From Lathyrus oleraceus (lineage: Eukaryota > Streptophyta > Magnoliopsida > Fabales > Fabaceae), in NCBI RefSeq assembly GCF_024323335.1, contig NC_066582.1, forward strand, positions 90,702,944-90,766,943: a stretch of DNA of 64,000 nucleotides, in the 5' to 3' direction. The notes below the pieces were generated by a model. It saw only the letters and a program-made list of their open reading frames with translations, ran no database searches and was not told where the DNA came from. Positions within the stretch are counted from its first letter, which is position 1, and each line of letters begins with the position of its first letter. Of the stretch, positions 53,655 to 64,000 are shown one piece after another. Both the position numbers and the translations under genes were made by a program.

Positions 53655-56600
53655 ATGACTCATCGGTACTACACCAGAGCCAACTCTTCTAGATTGATGG
53701 ATCATCTTGAGCAAGAGAACCGTGAGCTGAAAGAGGAAGTCGCCAGACTGAGTGCTCTGATGGAGTCTTTCCTAGCTGCTCAGAATCAGCCGTCTCCAAC
53801 ACCTGCAACTCCTCCCCAGAGGACTGTTATCTCCGAGGTTGTCTCTTCGACAGTGCCAGCTGCCAGTGCCCATTTTGTGCCAACAACCATGCCATTCGGG
53901 TTTCCGTGGGGTATGCCTCCTGGTTTTATGCCTGATATTCCTGCGCCAATGTTTGCTTCCATGCCGGCATCTAGCCCGGTCATAGCTGTGCCTCCTCCTG
54001 TCGTGCATACCGTTCCTAGGGTAGACGACACCATCTATCATTCTGAGCCGTCTGAGGGCCCAGATTTTCATGAGAATATGGATGCTATGAATGACCAATT
54101 TCTTGAACTCCGTAAGGAATTGAAGACCCTTCGAGGAAAGGATTTGTTCGGCAAGTCTGCAGCCGAGCTCTGTTTGGTTCCCGGTGTGAAAATACCTGTC
54201 AAATTCAAGGTCCCAGACTTTGAGAAGTATAAGGGGGACACCTGCCCTCTCAGCCACCTGGTTATGTATGCCAGGAAAATGTCTACTCAAATGGATAATG
54301 ATCAGCTGCTGATTCATTATTTCTAGGACAGTCTGTCCGGTGCTGCACTGCGATGGTATATGAGTTTGGACAGTGCAAACATCCGTTCCTTCAATGATCT
54401 TGGCGAAGCCTTCGTCAAGCAATACAAATACAATATGGATATCGCTCCCGATCGGGATCAGCTCAGAGCCATGTCCCAGAAGGACAAAGAGACATTCAAA
54501 GAGTACGCCCAGAGGTGGCGTGAGCTGGCAGCTCAGATTACTCCTCCGCTGGAAGAGAAGGAAATGACCAAGATCTTTCTAAAGACCTTGAGTTCATTCT
54601 ATTATGTGCGGATGATTGCCTGCGCTCCTTCTGATTTCACCGAAATGGTGAACATGGGGATGCGACTAGAGGAAGGAGTCCGTGAAGGACGTCTGACCAA
54701 GGATGAAGGCTCTTCTAGCAAGCGATATGGGGCATTTGCTAAGAAGAAAGATGGGGAGGCACATGCTGTGCAATCCCATGTTAAACCCAGAAGACCCTCT
54801 GCCAAGAGGAAGACCGCACGTCCAGCCGGTAATCAGCATCAGGTGGCTCATATAGCACCTGTTTTCAGGGACAATCAACAATATCATCAGCACAATAATC
54901 AGCAACCAACTCAGCAATATCAACAACAGCATCGTCCTCAGCAGCAGGCCTACCAGCCTCGCAACAACAGTAATCCAGCTAGTACGAGTTATGAAAGGAA
55001 GAAGATCACTTTCGATCCGATTCCTGTGTCATATGCAGAGCTGTATCCCTCTTTGGTAGAGAGGAAATTGATTACTCCCAAGGACCCACCGGCTGTACCG
55101 GCTAACCCTCAGTGGTGGTACAAGCCCGATCAACATTGTGTTTACCACTCGGGTGCTCCGGGTCATAATGTCGAAAACTGCTTTCCGTTGAAGACTAAGG
55201 TTCAAGACCTTATGAGGTGCGAAATTCAGAGCTTTGAGGACGTAGGTCCTAATGTTAAGAAGAACCCATTGCCCGAGCATGGGAAGTCAGTTAACATGGT
55301 CCAGGGTTGCCCTGGCAAATACAAGGTCAAATATGTTAGCCATATTCGACAATCGCTTGTTGAGTTGCATCGTCTGCTGTGTGATTACAGTCATCTAGAG
55401 CACGACCATGACAAATGCCGTATCTGCTCTGTCAACAGATTGGGCTGTCGCCAAGTGCGAAAAGATCTGCAAGAATTGCTGGATGATGGAACCATTGAGA
55501 TTCTTCAGAACAGGAATGTTGATGAACACGAACCTGAGGTTAATGTGATTTCTCCTGTGTTCAGGATCCCTGAGCCGGTTGTCATCCGATATGATGGTAG
55601 CGAGCAGAAGGTTTCTCCTGCCCTAATTATCAAGCCTACTGGCCCAGTGCCTTATTCTTCTGATAAAGCAATTCCATTCCGTTATAATGCTGTTGCTGTG
55701 GAAGATGGGAAAGAAGTGCCTTTGCCTTCTCCATTTGTTGTGAACATAGCTGATGTGAGCGGGTTGACCCGTAGTGGTCGCGTGTTTTCACCTCCGAAAC
55801 CTCAGGCTGTTGCTGACTCGGTTGAGCGTCCGGTTGGGAATGCTGTGAATTCTCCGAATCCGACACCTGTTGCTAAACCCTCCTCTGTACAAAAGACTCC
55901 TACTTCTTCTATTGGCCCTAGTGGCACTGTGAATGAAGACTGTGATGAGATGATGAGTCTCATCAAGAAGAGTGAGTACAACGTTGTAGATCAGCTTCTA
56001 TAAACGCCGTCCAAGATCTCCGTGTTATCGTTGCTTCTGAATTCAGAACCCCATAGGGAGGCTCTGCAGAAAGTTTTGGACTTGGCTTATGTTGATCACG
56101 ATGTCACTATAGAACAGTTTGACAGTATTGTTGCAAACATTACTGCTTGTAACACTTTGAGTTTTTGTGACGCTGATCTCCCTGAGGAGGGAAAAGACCA
56201 CAACATGGCTTTACATATATCCATGAATTGCAAGAGCGACGCCATGTCCAACGTGTTGGTGGACACTAGGTCATCTTTGAATGTATTGCCGAAGACCACT
56301 CTCTCTAGATTGTCATATCAAGGGCCTCCCATGAGGCAGAGTGGTGTTGTTGTGAAAGCTTTCGATGGGTCGCGTAAGACTGTGATTGGGGAAGTTGATC
56401 TCCCAATCAAGATTGGACCAAGTGATTTCCAAATCACCTTTCAGGTTATGGATATCCACCCATCTTATAGCTGTCTCCTTGGTAGACCATGGATTCACGA
56501 GGCTGGCGCCGTGACATCCACCTTACACCAGAAGCTGAAATTCGTTAAGAACAAGAAATTGGTTATGGTAGGGGGAGAAAAGGCTCTCCTGGTTAGCCAC

Positions 56601-56993
56601 TTGTCTTCCTTCTCATACATTGATGCTGAGGATGAAGTTGGAACGCCTTTCCAAGCTTTATCTATAGCTGAGCCTATTGAGAAGAGAACTCATTCATTTG
56701 CTTCCTATCGTGATGCGAAACTGGCCATTGAATGTGGTGCAGTTGCTGGTTTAGGAAAAATGATCGAGCTTGAAGATAACAAATCCCGGGCTGGCATTGG
56801 CTATTCTTCTAGGGTCTTCAACAAAGAAGGGTTGTTCAAGAGTGGAGGTTTCATCCACGCCGGTCAAGCTGACGAAGCTGCTGCTATTATGGAAGAAGAT
56901 GTAGAGGATACTGACAACTTTGTCATCCTTGGCGGGATCTGCCACAATTGGGTTGCTGTAGATGTTCCTACGGTCATTCATAAGTCAGCGTAA
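53655..56993 (+). pseudogene. gag-pro: Element E Gag-protease with two in-frame stops
   Basis: ATG 53655 starts MTHRYYTRANSSRLMDHLEQ, followed by a coiled-coil segment and a Pro-rich stretch, then the capsid-like part with VKIPVKFKVPDFEKYKG, a TAG at 54324-54326 (HYF-stop-DSLSGAALRWY), and YAQRWRELAAQ. A Gln/His-rich region and a CX2HX5HX4C finger (CVYHSGAPGHNVENC, near 55136-55180) follow. A TAA at 56001-56003 precedes the protease. In the protease the active-site triad reads DTR (56262-56270) instead of DTG, a probable GGG-to-AGG change that should abolish activity. The frame is continuous and ends at a TAA that overlaps the intron donor. Confidence 0.88.
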
Positions 56994-57256
56994 TATGTTT
57001 GCTTTGTTTAAAAACCCTTCTCCCATGCCAAAAGGATAAGTGATGACATTGTTGGCATCATATATACAATGATATTTCATTCAATAAATGCATGTTAAAC
57101 ATTTGTTTTTCCAATTGTTTTCACTTTTTGCTTTTTTGCATGAAATTGGTGATCACAAAAAACCCTAAAAACACGAATAAAAGCAATCTTTTTATCTGCA
57201 TAATGATTTGTTTGTTTAAATTCTAAAGTTTTTCATTATCCAAAATCATTATGCAG
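56990..57256 (+). other. Predicted Ogre intron between protease and RT
   Basis: Donor gtaatatg at 56990 and acceptor tta-tgcag ending at 57256 enclose 267 bp of AT-rich DNA with stop codons. Removing it joins ...gc with g..., recreating a gcg codon and continuing straight into the RT frame (HKSA then LILKPIEHN). Without splicing the gag-pro frame stops at 56991-56993. Elements B and C have a catgcag acceptor at the matching place. Introns at this site are known for Ogre; the exact borders are my prediction. Confidence 0.75.
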
Positions 57257-60200
57257 GTTGATTCTAAAACCCATTGAACATAATGATCCAACGCCATCTC
57301 CCAATTTTGAATTCCCTGTATTCGAGGCAGAGGAAGATGATGTTGAAGGGATTCCTGATGGGATTACCCGTCTTCTTGAGCACGAAGAGAAAATCATTCA
57401 GCCGCATCTTGAGAATCTGGAAACAGTCAACTTGGGGTCTGAAGATTGTGTTCGAATAGTGAAGATTGGGGCACTCCTTGAAGAGTCTGTCAAGAAGGGG
57501 TTGATCAGTTTGCTACGAGAATATTCCGATATCTTTGCTTGGTCGTATGAAGACATGCCAGGTCTAGATACAAATATTGTGCAACATTTCCTGCCTTTGA
57601 AGACTGAGTGCGTGCCAGTGAAGCAGAAGCTCAGAAGAACTCATCCAGATATGGCAGTGAAGATCAAAGAGGAAGTTCAGAAGCAAATTGATGCGGGGTT
57701 TCTGGTGACTTCTACGTATCCTCAATAGGTGGCCAATATTGTGCCTGTGCCTAAAAAAGACGGAAAAGTCCGTATGTGTGTGGATTACCGTGATTTGAAT
57801 AAAGCTAGTCCAAAAGATGATTTTCCTCTACCACACATTGACATGTTGGTAGACAATACAGCCAAATTCAAAGTCTTCTCGTTTATGGACGGATTTTCCG
57901 GATATAATCAGATCAAGATGGCACCCGAGGATATGGAGAAGACAACATTCATCACACCTTGGGGAACATTCTGTTATCGAGTGATGCCCTTCGGTTTGAA
58001 GAACGCCGGAGCCACGTATCAACGAGCTATGACTACCTTGTTTCATGATATGATGCACAAGGAGATAGAGGTTTATGTCGATGATATGATTGCTAAGTCA
58101 CGAACGGAAGTTGAACATGTTGAGCATTTGTTGAAGTTTTTTCAGCGTTTGAGGAAGTTTAGGCTTCGTCTGAATCCGAACAAGTGTACATTTGGAGTCC
58201 GTTCTGGCAAGTTATTGGGCTTTGTTGTCAGCGAGAGAGGTATCGAGGTTGATCCTGCAAGGGTCAAAGCAATACAAGAGATGCCTGCGCCCAAAACTGA
58301 GAAGGAAGTCTGAGGTTTTCTTGGCCGCTTGAACTACATTTCCAGATTTATATCCCACATGACTGCCACATGTGCACCGATATTCAAGCTCCTCCGGAAG
58401 GATCAGTCTCATGATTGGACCGAGGATTGCCAGAAAGCTTTCGACAGTATCAAAGAGTATCTGTCTGAACCTCCGATCTTGTCTCCGCCTGTAGAAGGAA
58501 GACCTCTGATCATGTATCTGACTGTTCTTGAAGACTCGATGGGTTGTGTACTCGGTCAACAAGACGAATCAGGAAAGAAAGAATCTGCTATCTACTACTT
58601 GAGCAAGAAGTTCACCGATTGTGAGTCTCGATACTCAATGCTTGAGAAGATGTGCTGTGCTTTGGCTTGGTCTGCTAAGCGTTTACGACAGTACATGATA
58701 AATCATACAACTTGGTTGATATCCAGAATGGATCCAATCAAGTACATCTTTGAGAAGCCTGCTTTAACCGGGAGGATTTCCCGTTGGCAGATGTTGTTAT
58801 CTGAATATGATATCGACTGTCGAGCTTAGAAAGCTATCAAAGGTAGTATCTTGGCTGACCACTTGGCACATCAGCCGATTGAAGATCATCAGTCTGTTCA
58901 ATACGACTTCCCAGACGAGGAAATTCTGTATTTGAAAATGAAAGATTGTGATGAGCCTACACTTGATGAAGGTCCAGAACCTGGGTCCAGATGGACGATG
59001 GTGTTTGATGGCGTTGTAAATCAGTACGGAAATGGAATTGGGGCAGTAATCATTACTCCTCAGGGCACACATATTCCTTTTACAGCAAGGCTAACTTTCA
59101 AATGCACGAATAATATGGCTGAGTACGAAGCCTGCATTATGGGATTAGAAGAATGCATCGATCTAAGGACCAAGCATCTTGATGTGTATGGTGATTCGGC
59201 CCTCGCTGTCAATCAGATCAAGGGTGAATGGGAAACGAATCAACCTGGTCTCATTCCATACAGAGATTATGCGAGGAGGATTTCAACGTTCTTTACAGAA
59301 GTTGACTTTCATCATATTCCTCGAGAAGATAATCGGATGGCAGATGCTCTTGCTACGCTTGTTTCAATGATTGTGGTCAAGTATTGGAATGAAGTTCCCA
59401 ATATCACCGTGATGCACTTGGATAGACCAGCTCACGTGTTTGCAGTTGAAGAAGTGAATGATGACAAGCCTTGGTATTTTGATATCAAGAATTTCATTCA
59501 GAATCAGGTTTACCCGCCTGGGGCATCTGTGAAAGATAGGAAAACTCTGAGAAGGTTGTCAGGTAGTTTCTACCTCAATGGTGAAGTGCTTTACAAGAGA
59601 AATTTTGACATGGTACTGCTCAGATGCGTGGATAGACACGAAGCAAACCTGTTGATGACTGAGGTCCATGAGGGTTCATTTGGTACTCATTCCAATGGAC
59701 ATGCCATGGCTAGAAAGATGTTGAGAGCAGGCTACTATTGACTGACAATAGAGTCTGACTGCTGCAAATATGTGAAGAAATGCCACAAGTGTCAGATTTA
59801 CGCGGACAAGATTCATATTCCTCCGACATTTCTGAATATGATTTCATCACCATGGCCTTTCTCTATGTGGGGAATCGACATGATCGGCATGATTGAACCG
59901 AAGGCGTCCAACGGACACAGGTTTATTCTCGTAGCAATTGACTACTTAACCAAATGGGTTGAAGCTGCATCATATGCTAATGTGACCAGGCAAGTGGTCG
60001 TGAAGTTTGTCAAGAATCAGCTGATATGCCGTTATGGTGTGCTTGATAAGATCATTACTGATAATGGATTTAATTTGAATAACAAGATGATGGAAGAGTT
60101 GTGCGCTGAGTTCAAGATTGCACACCATAACTCATCTCCTTACAGACCCAAGATGAATGGGGCTGTTGAAGCTGCTAATAAGAATATCAAGAAGATTATC

Positions 60201-60719
60201 CAGAAGATGACAGTCACGTACAAAGATTGGCATGAGATGCTGCCATTTGCTTTGCATGGATATCGTACATCTGTCCGCACTTCAACAAGGGCAACCCCTT
60301 TTTCTCTTGTTTACGGCATGGAGGTTGTTCTCCCAGTAGAGGTGGAGGTCCCATCAATGAGAGTCTTGATGGAAGCCAAGTTGAATGATGCTGAATGGAT
60401 TCATAGTCGTTACGACCAGTTGAATTTGATCGAAGAGAAGCGATTGACTGCCATGTGCCATGGTCAGTTATATCAACAAAGGATGAAGAAAGCATTCGAT
60501 AAGAAGGTCAAGCCTCGTGTGTTCTGAGAAGGTGACCTTGTGCTCAAGAAAGTCTTGTCTTTCGCGCCCGATTTAAGGGGCAAGTGGACTCCAAACTATG
60601 AAGGTCCATATGTTGTCAAGAGAGCCTTTTCAGGCGGAGCTTTGATGCTCACAACAATGGATGGGGAGGATTTCACTCGTCCTGTGAATTCAGATGCAGT
60701 CAAGAAATACTTTGCCTAA
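57257..60719 (+). pseudogene. pol: Element E Pol: RT, RNase H, second RNase H, integrase, five stops
   Basis: One frame runs from the acceptor to TAA 60717-60719. An acidic linker leads into RT (RMCVDYRDLN; YVDDMIAKS at 58074 onward), gypsy RNase H (GCVLGQQDE, YYLSKKFTDCESRYSML), second archaeal-type RNase H (VFDGVV, EYEACIMG, GDSALAVNQ, NRMADALA), and integrase with an HHCC finger (HEGSFGTH...CHKCQ) and D,D,E in WGIDMIG, ITDNGFN and NGAVEAANK, ending GKWTPNYEGPYVVKR...SDAVKKYFA. In-frame stops: TAG 57726 (from TGG), TGA 58311 (CGA or TGT), TAG 58827 (CAG), TGA 59739 (TGG) and TGA 60525 (CGA), inferred by comparison with B and C. No frameshift is seen. Confidence 0.9.
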
Positions 60720-62200
60720 AAAAAAGAGAAATAAAAACAGAATAGCTCGCTAAGTTGAAAATCCGAAAGGGCGGCTTAGGCAAAAATGAGCGTCTCGGTG
60801 GATAACCCGAAAGGGCGATCCAGGCAAAAATTAGAGACATGAAAAAATGAATTTGCATCCCGCTAGATTGAGTACCTCACCCTGGGGTAATCTAGGCAAA
60901 AATTAGGGATTTGGCAAGTAACTGCAAAAATTGATAAAATGTCATTGTTTTAAACAAACAAATTTTTCATAAAGTTGTTTTTAAACAAAGTGAACATTCA
61001 CAACGATGAAAGGATACTTAAGAAACTCTCAGTGCTCTCCCAAGGGTGGCATGTTTTCCAACAGGGTAAGACATTCGATCATATTCCTGGCATGGCTGTA
61101 TCCTCTTTCTCCAGATTGTTGTTGGGGTTCCTCCCCAAGCAGAGCTTCTGTTGAGATTTTTCTTTTCTTCTTCCCCGAGTAGGATATTTGTTGGGAAATC
61201 TCCTGAGCAAAATTTTGTTGAGCAGAGCCTTTGTTAGGACTCTCCCCATCAGAGTGCTTGTTGAGGTTTTCACCTTTCCTCTAGTCAGCAGAGCAGTGAT
61301 TCTTTCCTCCTCAGCAGTTGTGGTTCCTTTTGGAAGGTTCAATATTTGGTGGTTGATCCCCAGTTCTCCTTCTCTGCCTCAGATAAATCCCTAGTAGATT
61401 TGTGGCATGGTGGATTGTATCTGTGATGATTCCTCCCATGCAGAGATTTGGTGATTTCCTGATGTCTTTGATCCCCAGTAGAGTGGCTTGTGTGGCAGAA
61501 TCTATTTGTGTGATCTTTTCTCCCTTAGTGGGTTTTCCCCCTAGTGGAGTTGTTTGGAGTTGCTTTCGTGGCAGTTTTCGCCTGTGCAGTGAGCTCCTTT
61601 TTCCCAGATGAGACTGTTTGATTCATCCCTTGCAGATGATCCTTGTTGTCTTTGATCCCGGCAGATTAGTTATTCTCCGGTGATCCTGGCTTTCTCTCTT
61701 GTGGTGTAGTACCGGGCGTTTGACTCCTGGGCCTGTTTGTGTTAGATATGTCTGTTTTGTTAGCATTCATCAAACATAAATCACGCATATTCATGCATAT
61801 TTTCAACATTCAGATATTCATGTTGCATTTTTTGCCATATATCTTTTATTTGTTATCTGCTGCTAATGGTGATATAGATCTCTCCAGTAGATCTCCCCGA
61901 GCAGATGTCGGGTGTCTAATCTCTCAATATAGAGTCAGCCTCTTAAGCAGAAAGTGTCTGTTTTTCCTTCTGCAATTCCCCACTGAGTTATATCCTCGTG
62001 GATGATGGTTGTTTCCGTTTCCTCCCAACACATATATTGGGATGGGTTTTCCCTATTGAGTTATATCCTCATTAGGACGAGTCTTGATTTAGTTTGCCTT
62101 TTTGGTTTGATCCTGAATCGGCCTTTTTTCAACTGTCTCTTGTGCTTCCCTGTGGAATAAATGAATAGTTGCTCAGTAACCGGCAATCATTCACTTTGTC
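60720..62200 (+). other. Element E post-pol region, first part
   Basis: This is non-coding. It starts with the ccgaaagggcggcttaggca and gatccaggcaaaaattag segments shared with A, B and C, then many irregular short units of the type ccccagcagag or gttgaggtt/ttgttgggaa (about 61030-61720). Frames here have no recognisable motif. A helper PPT and the 3' LTR are expected beyond 64000. Confidence 0.65.
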
Positions 62201-62214
62201 CTCAGCGAAATTTT

Positions 62215-62680
62215 GTGGCTTCTACCCAGTAACAGGTAGTTATGAATCCTACTTTCATCCCCTAGCAAAGGTAACCTTGGTGGTTCATCCTGGTTGTTAG
62301 CGGATTTTATGGTTTTCTACCCAGTATTAGGTAGTTGTAAATCCTATGTTATTGATTGTCTCCCCAACGGAGTCTGTGCTTCCTTGTGGAATGGTTGGAT
62401 AATTGCTCAGTAACTAGAAATCATTTGCCTTATCCTCAACTGAGGTTTTGGTTTCTACCCAGTATTCGGTAGTTGTAAACCCTATATTTTTATATTCATC
62501 AGAGTCGATGGTCTTCTCCTCAATATTCGGTAGTTGTAAATCCTATTTTCTCCCCTTTGCAGAGTTAACCTTGTTGTTCATCCTAACCGATGACGGTTAC
62601 TCGTTCGTGGTTCTCTACCCAGTATTCGGTAGATGTAATCCCCTCTTGGTGGTTATCTTCATCCAGTATTCGATGTTGAT
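62215..62680 (+). repeat. Degenerate repeats with ctacccagtattcggtagttg
   Basis: Units containing ctacccagtattcggtag followed by ttgtaaatcctat-like DNA recur near 62220, 62326, 62455, 62520 (partial), 62616 and 62660 (partial), with spacing of about 65-130 bp. They are part of the post-pol region. Confidence 0.7.
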
Positions 62681-62879
62681 ATTTCCTCACCCTCTTCTGG
62701 GTAATTGCTCTGAGTAAGCAATTGTATTCCCAGCAGATATTCCCTCCTCCTTGTGGATAATTGCCGTATGCTAGCAATTTTATCCTCAGCGGGTCCTTTC
62801 ACCGTTTACTAGTGATTTGTTCCCCGGATCATTGATTTTTTATCAATGCATCCCTAGTGAGTCCTCTTTCATCTACCCT

Positions 62880-64000
62880 TTTGTTGGTAATGATTGTTGC
62901 TCCCTTTGATCGGTCATCTTTATATACCTAGTTTTGGTATCCCGATGCTTTTCTTTTCGGTTGATTTATTCTTTAACCCAGTAATCGGTTGTGGATAATC
63001 TTCCATACGAGTGTATTATCCATGTTCTGAAGGTAATGGATAATATATCTCATGCACTCTTCAGTCGAAGCCTGTTGTGTTTCCCCAGTCGAGTAAGATT
63101 CGTGTTCCCTTGCGGAATCGAATATTCATTTCTACCCCTTTTTTTGAGCGTATCTCCCAGTAACCGGTGATATGTTTCCTGGATAATTTCCGTATGCTTG
63201 CAATTTATCCCCAGCGAGTTATCTTTCGTCTACCCTGTTGTTATTGGTAACGATTGTTTCTCTTTTCGATCGGTCACCTATTATATACCCAGTAACCGGT
63301 ATCCCTGGTGCTCCTTCCATGCGAGTATATTATCTACGTTCTGACGGTAATAGATAATATATCTTATGCATTCCTTGGTCAAAGTCTTTTGATTGTTTCT
63401 CCAGCGGAGTAAGATTTGTATTCCTTGTGGAATCTAATGTCCATCCTTTAACAAGTTTGCGTTTTGCTCTCTTCAGGATGATGAGTGTTTTGGCAGTAAA
63501 AACCAATTCACGTTTCGGTCAGCCACCTATTATATACCCAGTAACCGGTATCCCTGGTGTTCCTTCCATGCGAGTATACTATCCATGTTCTGACGGTAAT
63601 GGATAATATACCATATGCGCTCTTTGGTTGAAGCCTTCTGTCCTTCCCCATTTGAGTAAGATTCGTTTTCCCTTCGCGGAGTCGAATGTCCATCCTTTAA
63701 GTCGATTTGCTTTTGCAAGCCCTCCTTTCGGATGATGAGTGTTTTGGCAGTAAACCCCAATTCACATTTTGGTTGGTCACCTATTATATACCCAGTAACC
63801 GGTATCCCTGGTGTTCCTTCCTTTCTGCTCCCTATTATGACCTTGGTCCCCTGCGGAGTCAGATTTTTCTAAGCTGATGTACCTTTTTCAGGTCTTCCTC
63901 AGATGTTTTTGGTTGATTGATATCTCTCACCCTTATACCGGTCTTAGATATTCATTCTTCCTGAGCCTGTTACCCAGTAACCGGTAACACTTCATCTTTT
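62880..64000 (+). repeat. About 250-bp tandem repeats in the post-pol region of E
   Basis: A segment ctattatatacccagtaacc followed by ggtatccctggtgttccttcc recurs near 63280, 63528 and 63780, with an older copy near 62917. Each is followed by a gcgagtatattatcc segment, a gtaatggataatatatc segment and gagtaagattcg. The period is about 246-254 bp. The array continues to the end of the window. Confidence 0.85.

Larger units (their letters stand above)
47041..64000 (+). mobile_element. Element E: Ogre element (5' LTR end to post-pol region)
   Basis: In order: the last 3.9 kb of a long 5' LTR, Arg-tRNA-type PBS, leader, ORF1 (51952-53400), gag-protease (53655-56993), intron (56990-57256), pol (57257-60719) and a repeat-rich post-pol region that runs off the window. 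An ORF upstream of gag, an intron between protease and RT, and two RNase H domains together define Ogre within the Tat lineage. All coding frames are free of visible frameshifts but carry eight in-frame stop codons. D interrupts the LTR on the left, so the LTR start is not in the window. Confidence 0.88.

Noticed and set aside
1..64000. Host genes, tRNA or rRNA genes, CRISPR arrays, bacterial insertion sequences
   Set aside because: None seen by eye on either strand; every recognisable coding stretch is retrotransposon-derived.

Overview
This window is plant nuclear DNA made almost entirely of nested LTR retrotransposons; I find no host gene, tRNA, rRNA or CRISPR array. The combination of Ty3/gypsy elements of the Tat/Ogre type (very long LTRs, an extra ORF before gag, two RNase H domains, an intron between protease and reverse transcriptase, an arginine-tRNA-like primer site) and Ty1/copia Sireviruses (SIRE/Maximus type, with an extra ORF after pol) suggests a legume with a large genome, probably Fabeae (pea, vetch, lentil, Lathyrus) or a relative. 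The species is inference.

Layout: (1) 1-3950, the 3' half of a Sirevirus (copia-1): integrase end, RT, RNase H, polypurine tract, 3' LTR. (2) 3951-4084, a 134-bp scrap of an Ogre LTR, identical to part of the LTR at 23497-27638. (3) 4082-18321, a second Sirevirus (copia-2) as a tandem array sharing its middle LTR: [3' end of pol - accessory ORF - LTR] then [gag - pol - accessory ORF - LTR]. (4) 18322-27638, the gutted interior and 4.1-kb 3' LTR of a forward Ogre-like element A. (5) 27639-32034 and 42069-42235, a reverse-strand gypsy element B, split by (6) element C, 32035-42063, which has both LTRs, PBS, PPT and a 5-bp target duplication (cttat) but has lost RT and the integrase core. (7) 42236-47040, element D, a forward relative of B/C, truncated at its 5' end and lying inverted against B. 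(8) 47041-64000, element E, a near-full-length Ogre: LTR end, PBS, leader, ORF1, gag-protease, intron, RT/RNase H/second RNase H/integrase, and the start of a repeat-rich 3' region; its 3' LTR lies beyond the window.

Within each element the parts form one machine: Gag makes the particle, protease matures it, RT and RNase H copy RNA to DNA from the tRNA primer at the PBS, the PPT primes the plus strand, and integrase inserts the product. No element here has all parts intact. Copia-2 is closest (one nonsense codon in pol; LTRs differ at only about two positions). Element E keeps its reading frames throughout but carries eight in-frame stops, most explained by C-to-T or G-to-A changes.

The most interesting signals are non-coding or accessory: a set of hairpins near the 3' end of the gypsy LTRs whose stems change in a compensating way between families A, C/D and E while the loops stay constant; a large inverted repeat in the leader of C and E, duplicated in E; a host-gene-like promoter with TATA and telo-box directly before the Sirevirus accessory ORF; and a predicted Ogre intron whose removal restores the gag-pro/RT reading frame exactly.
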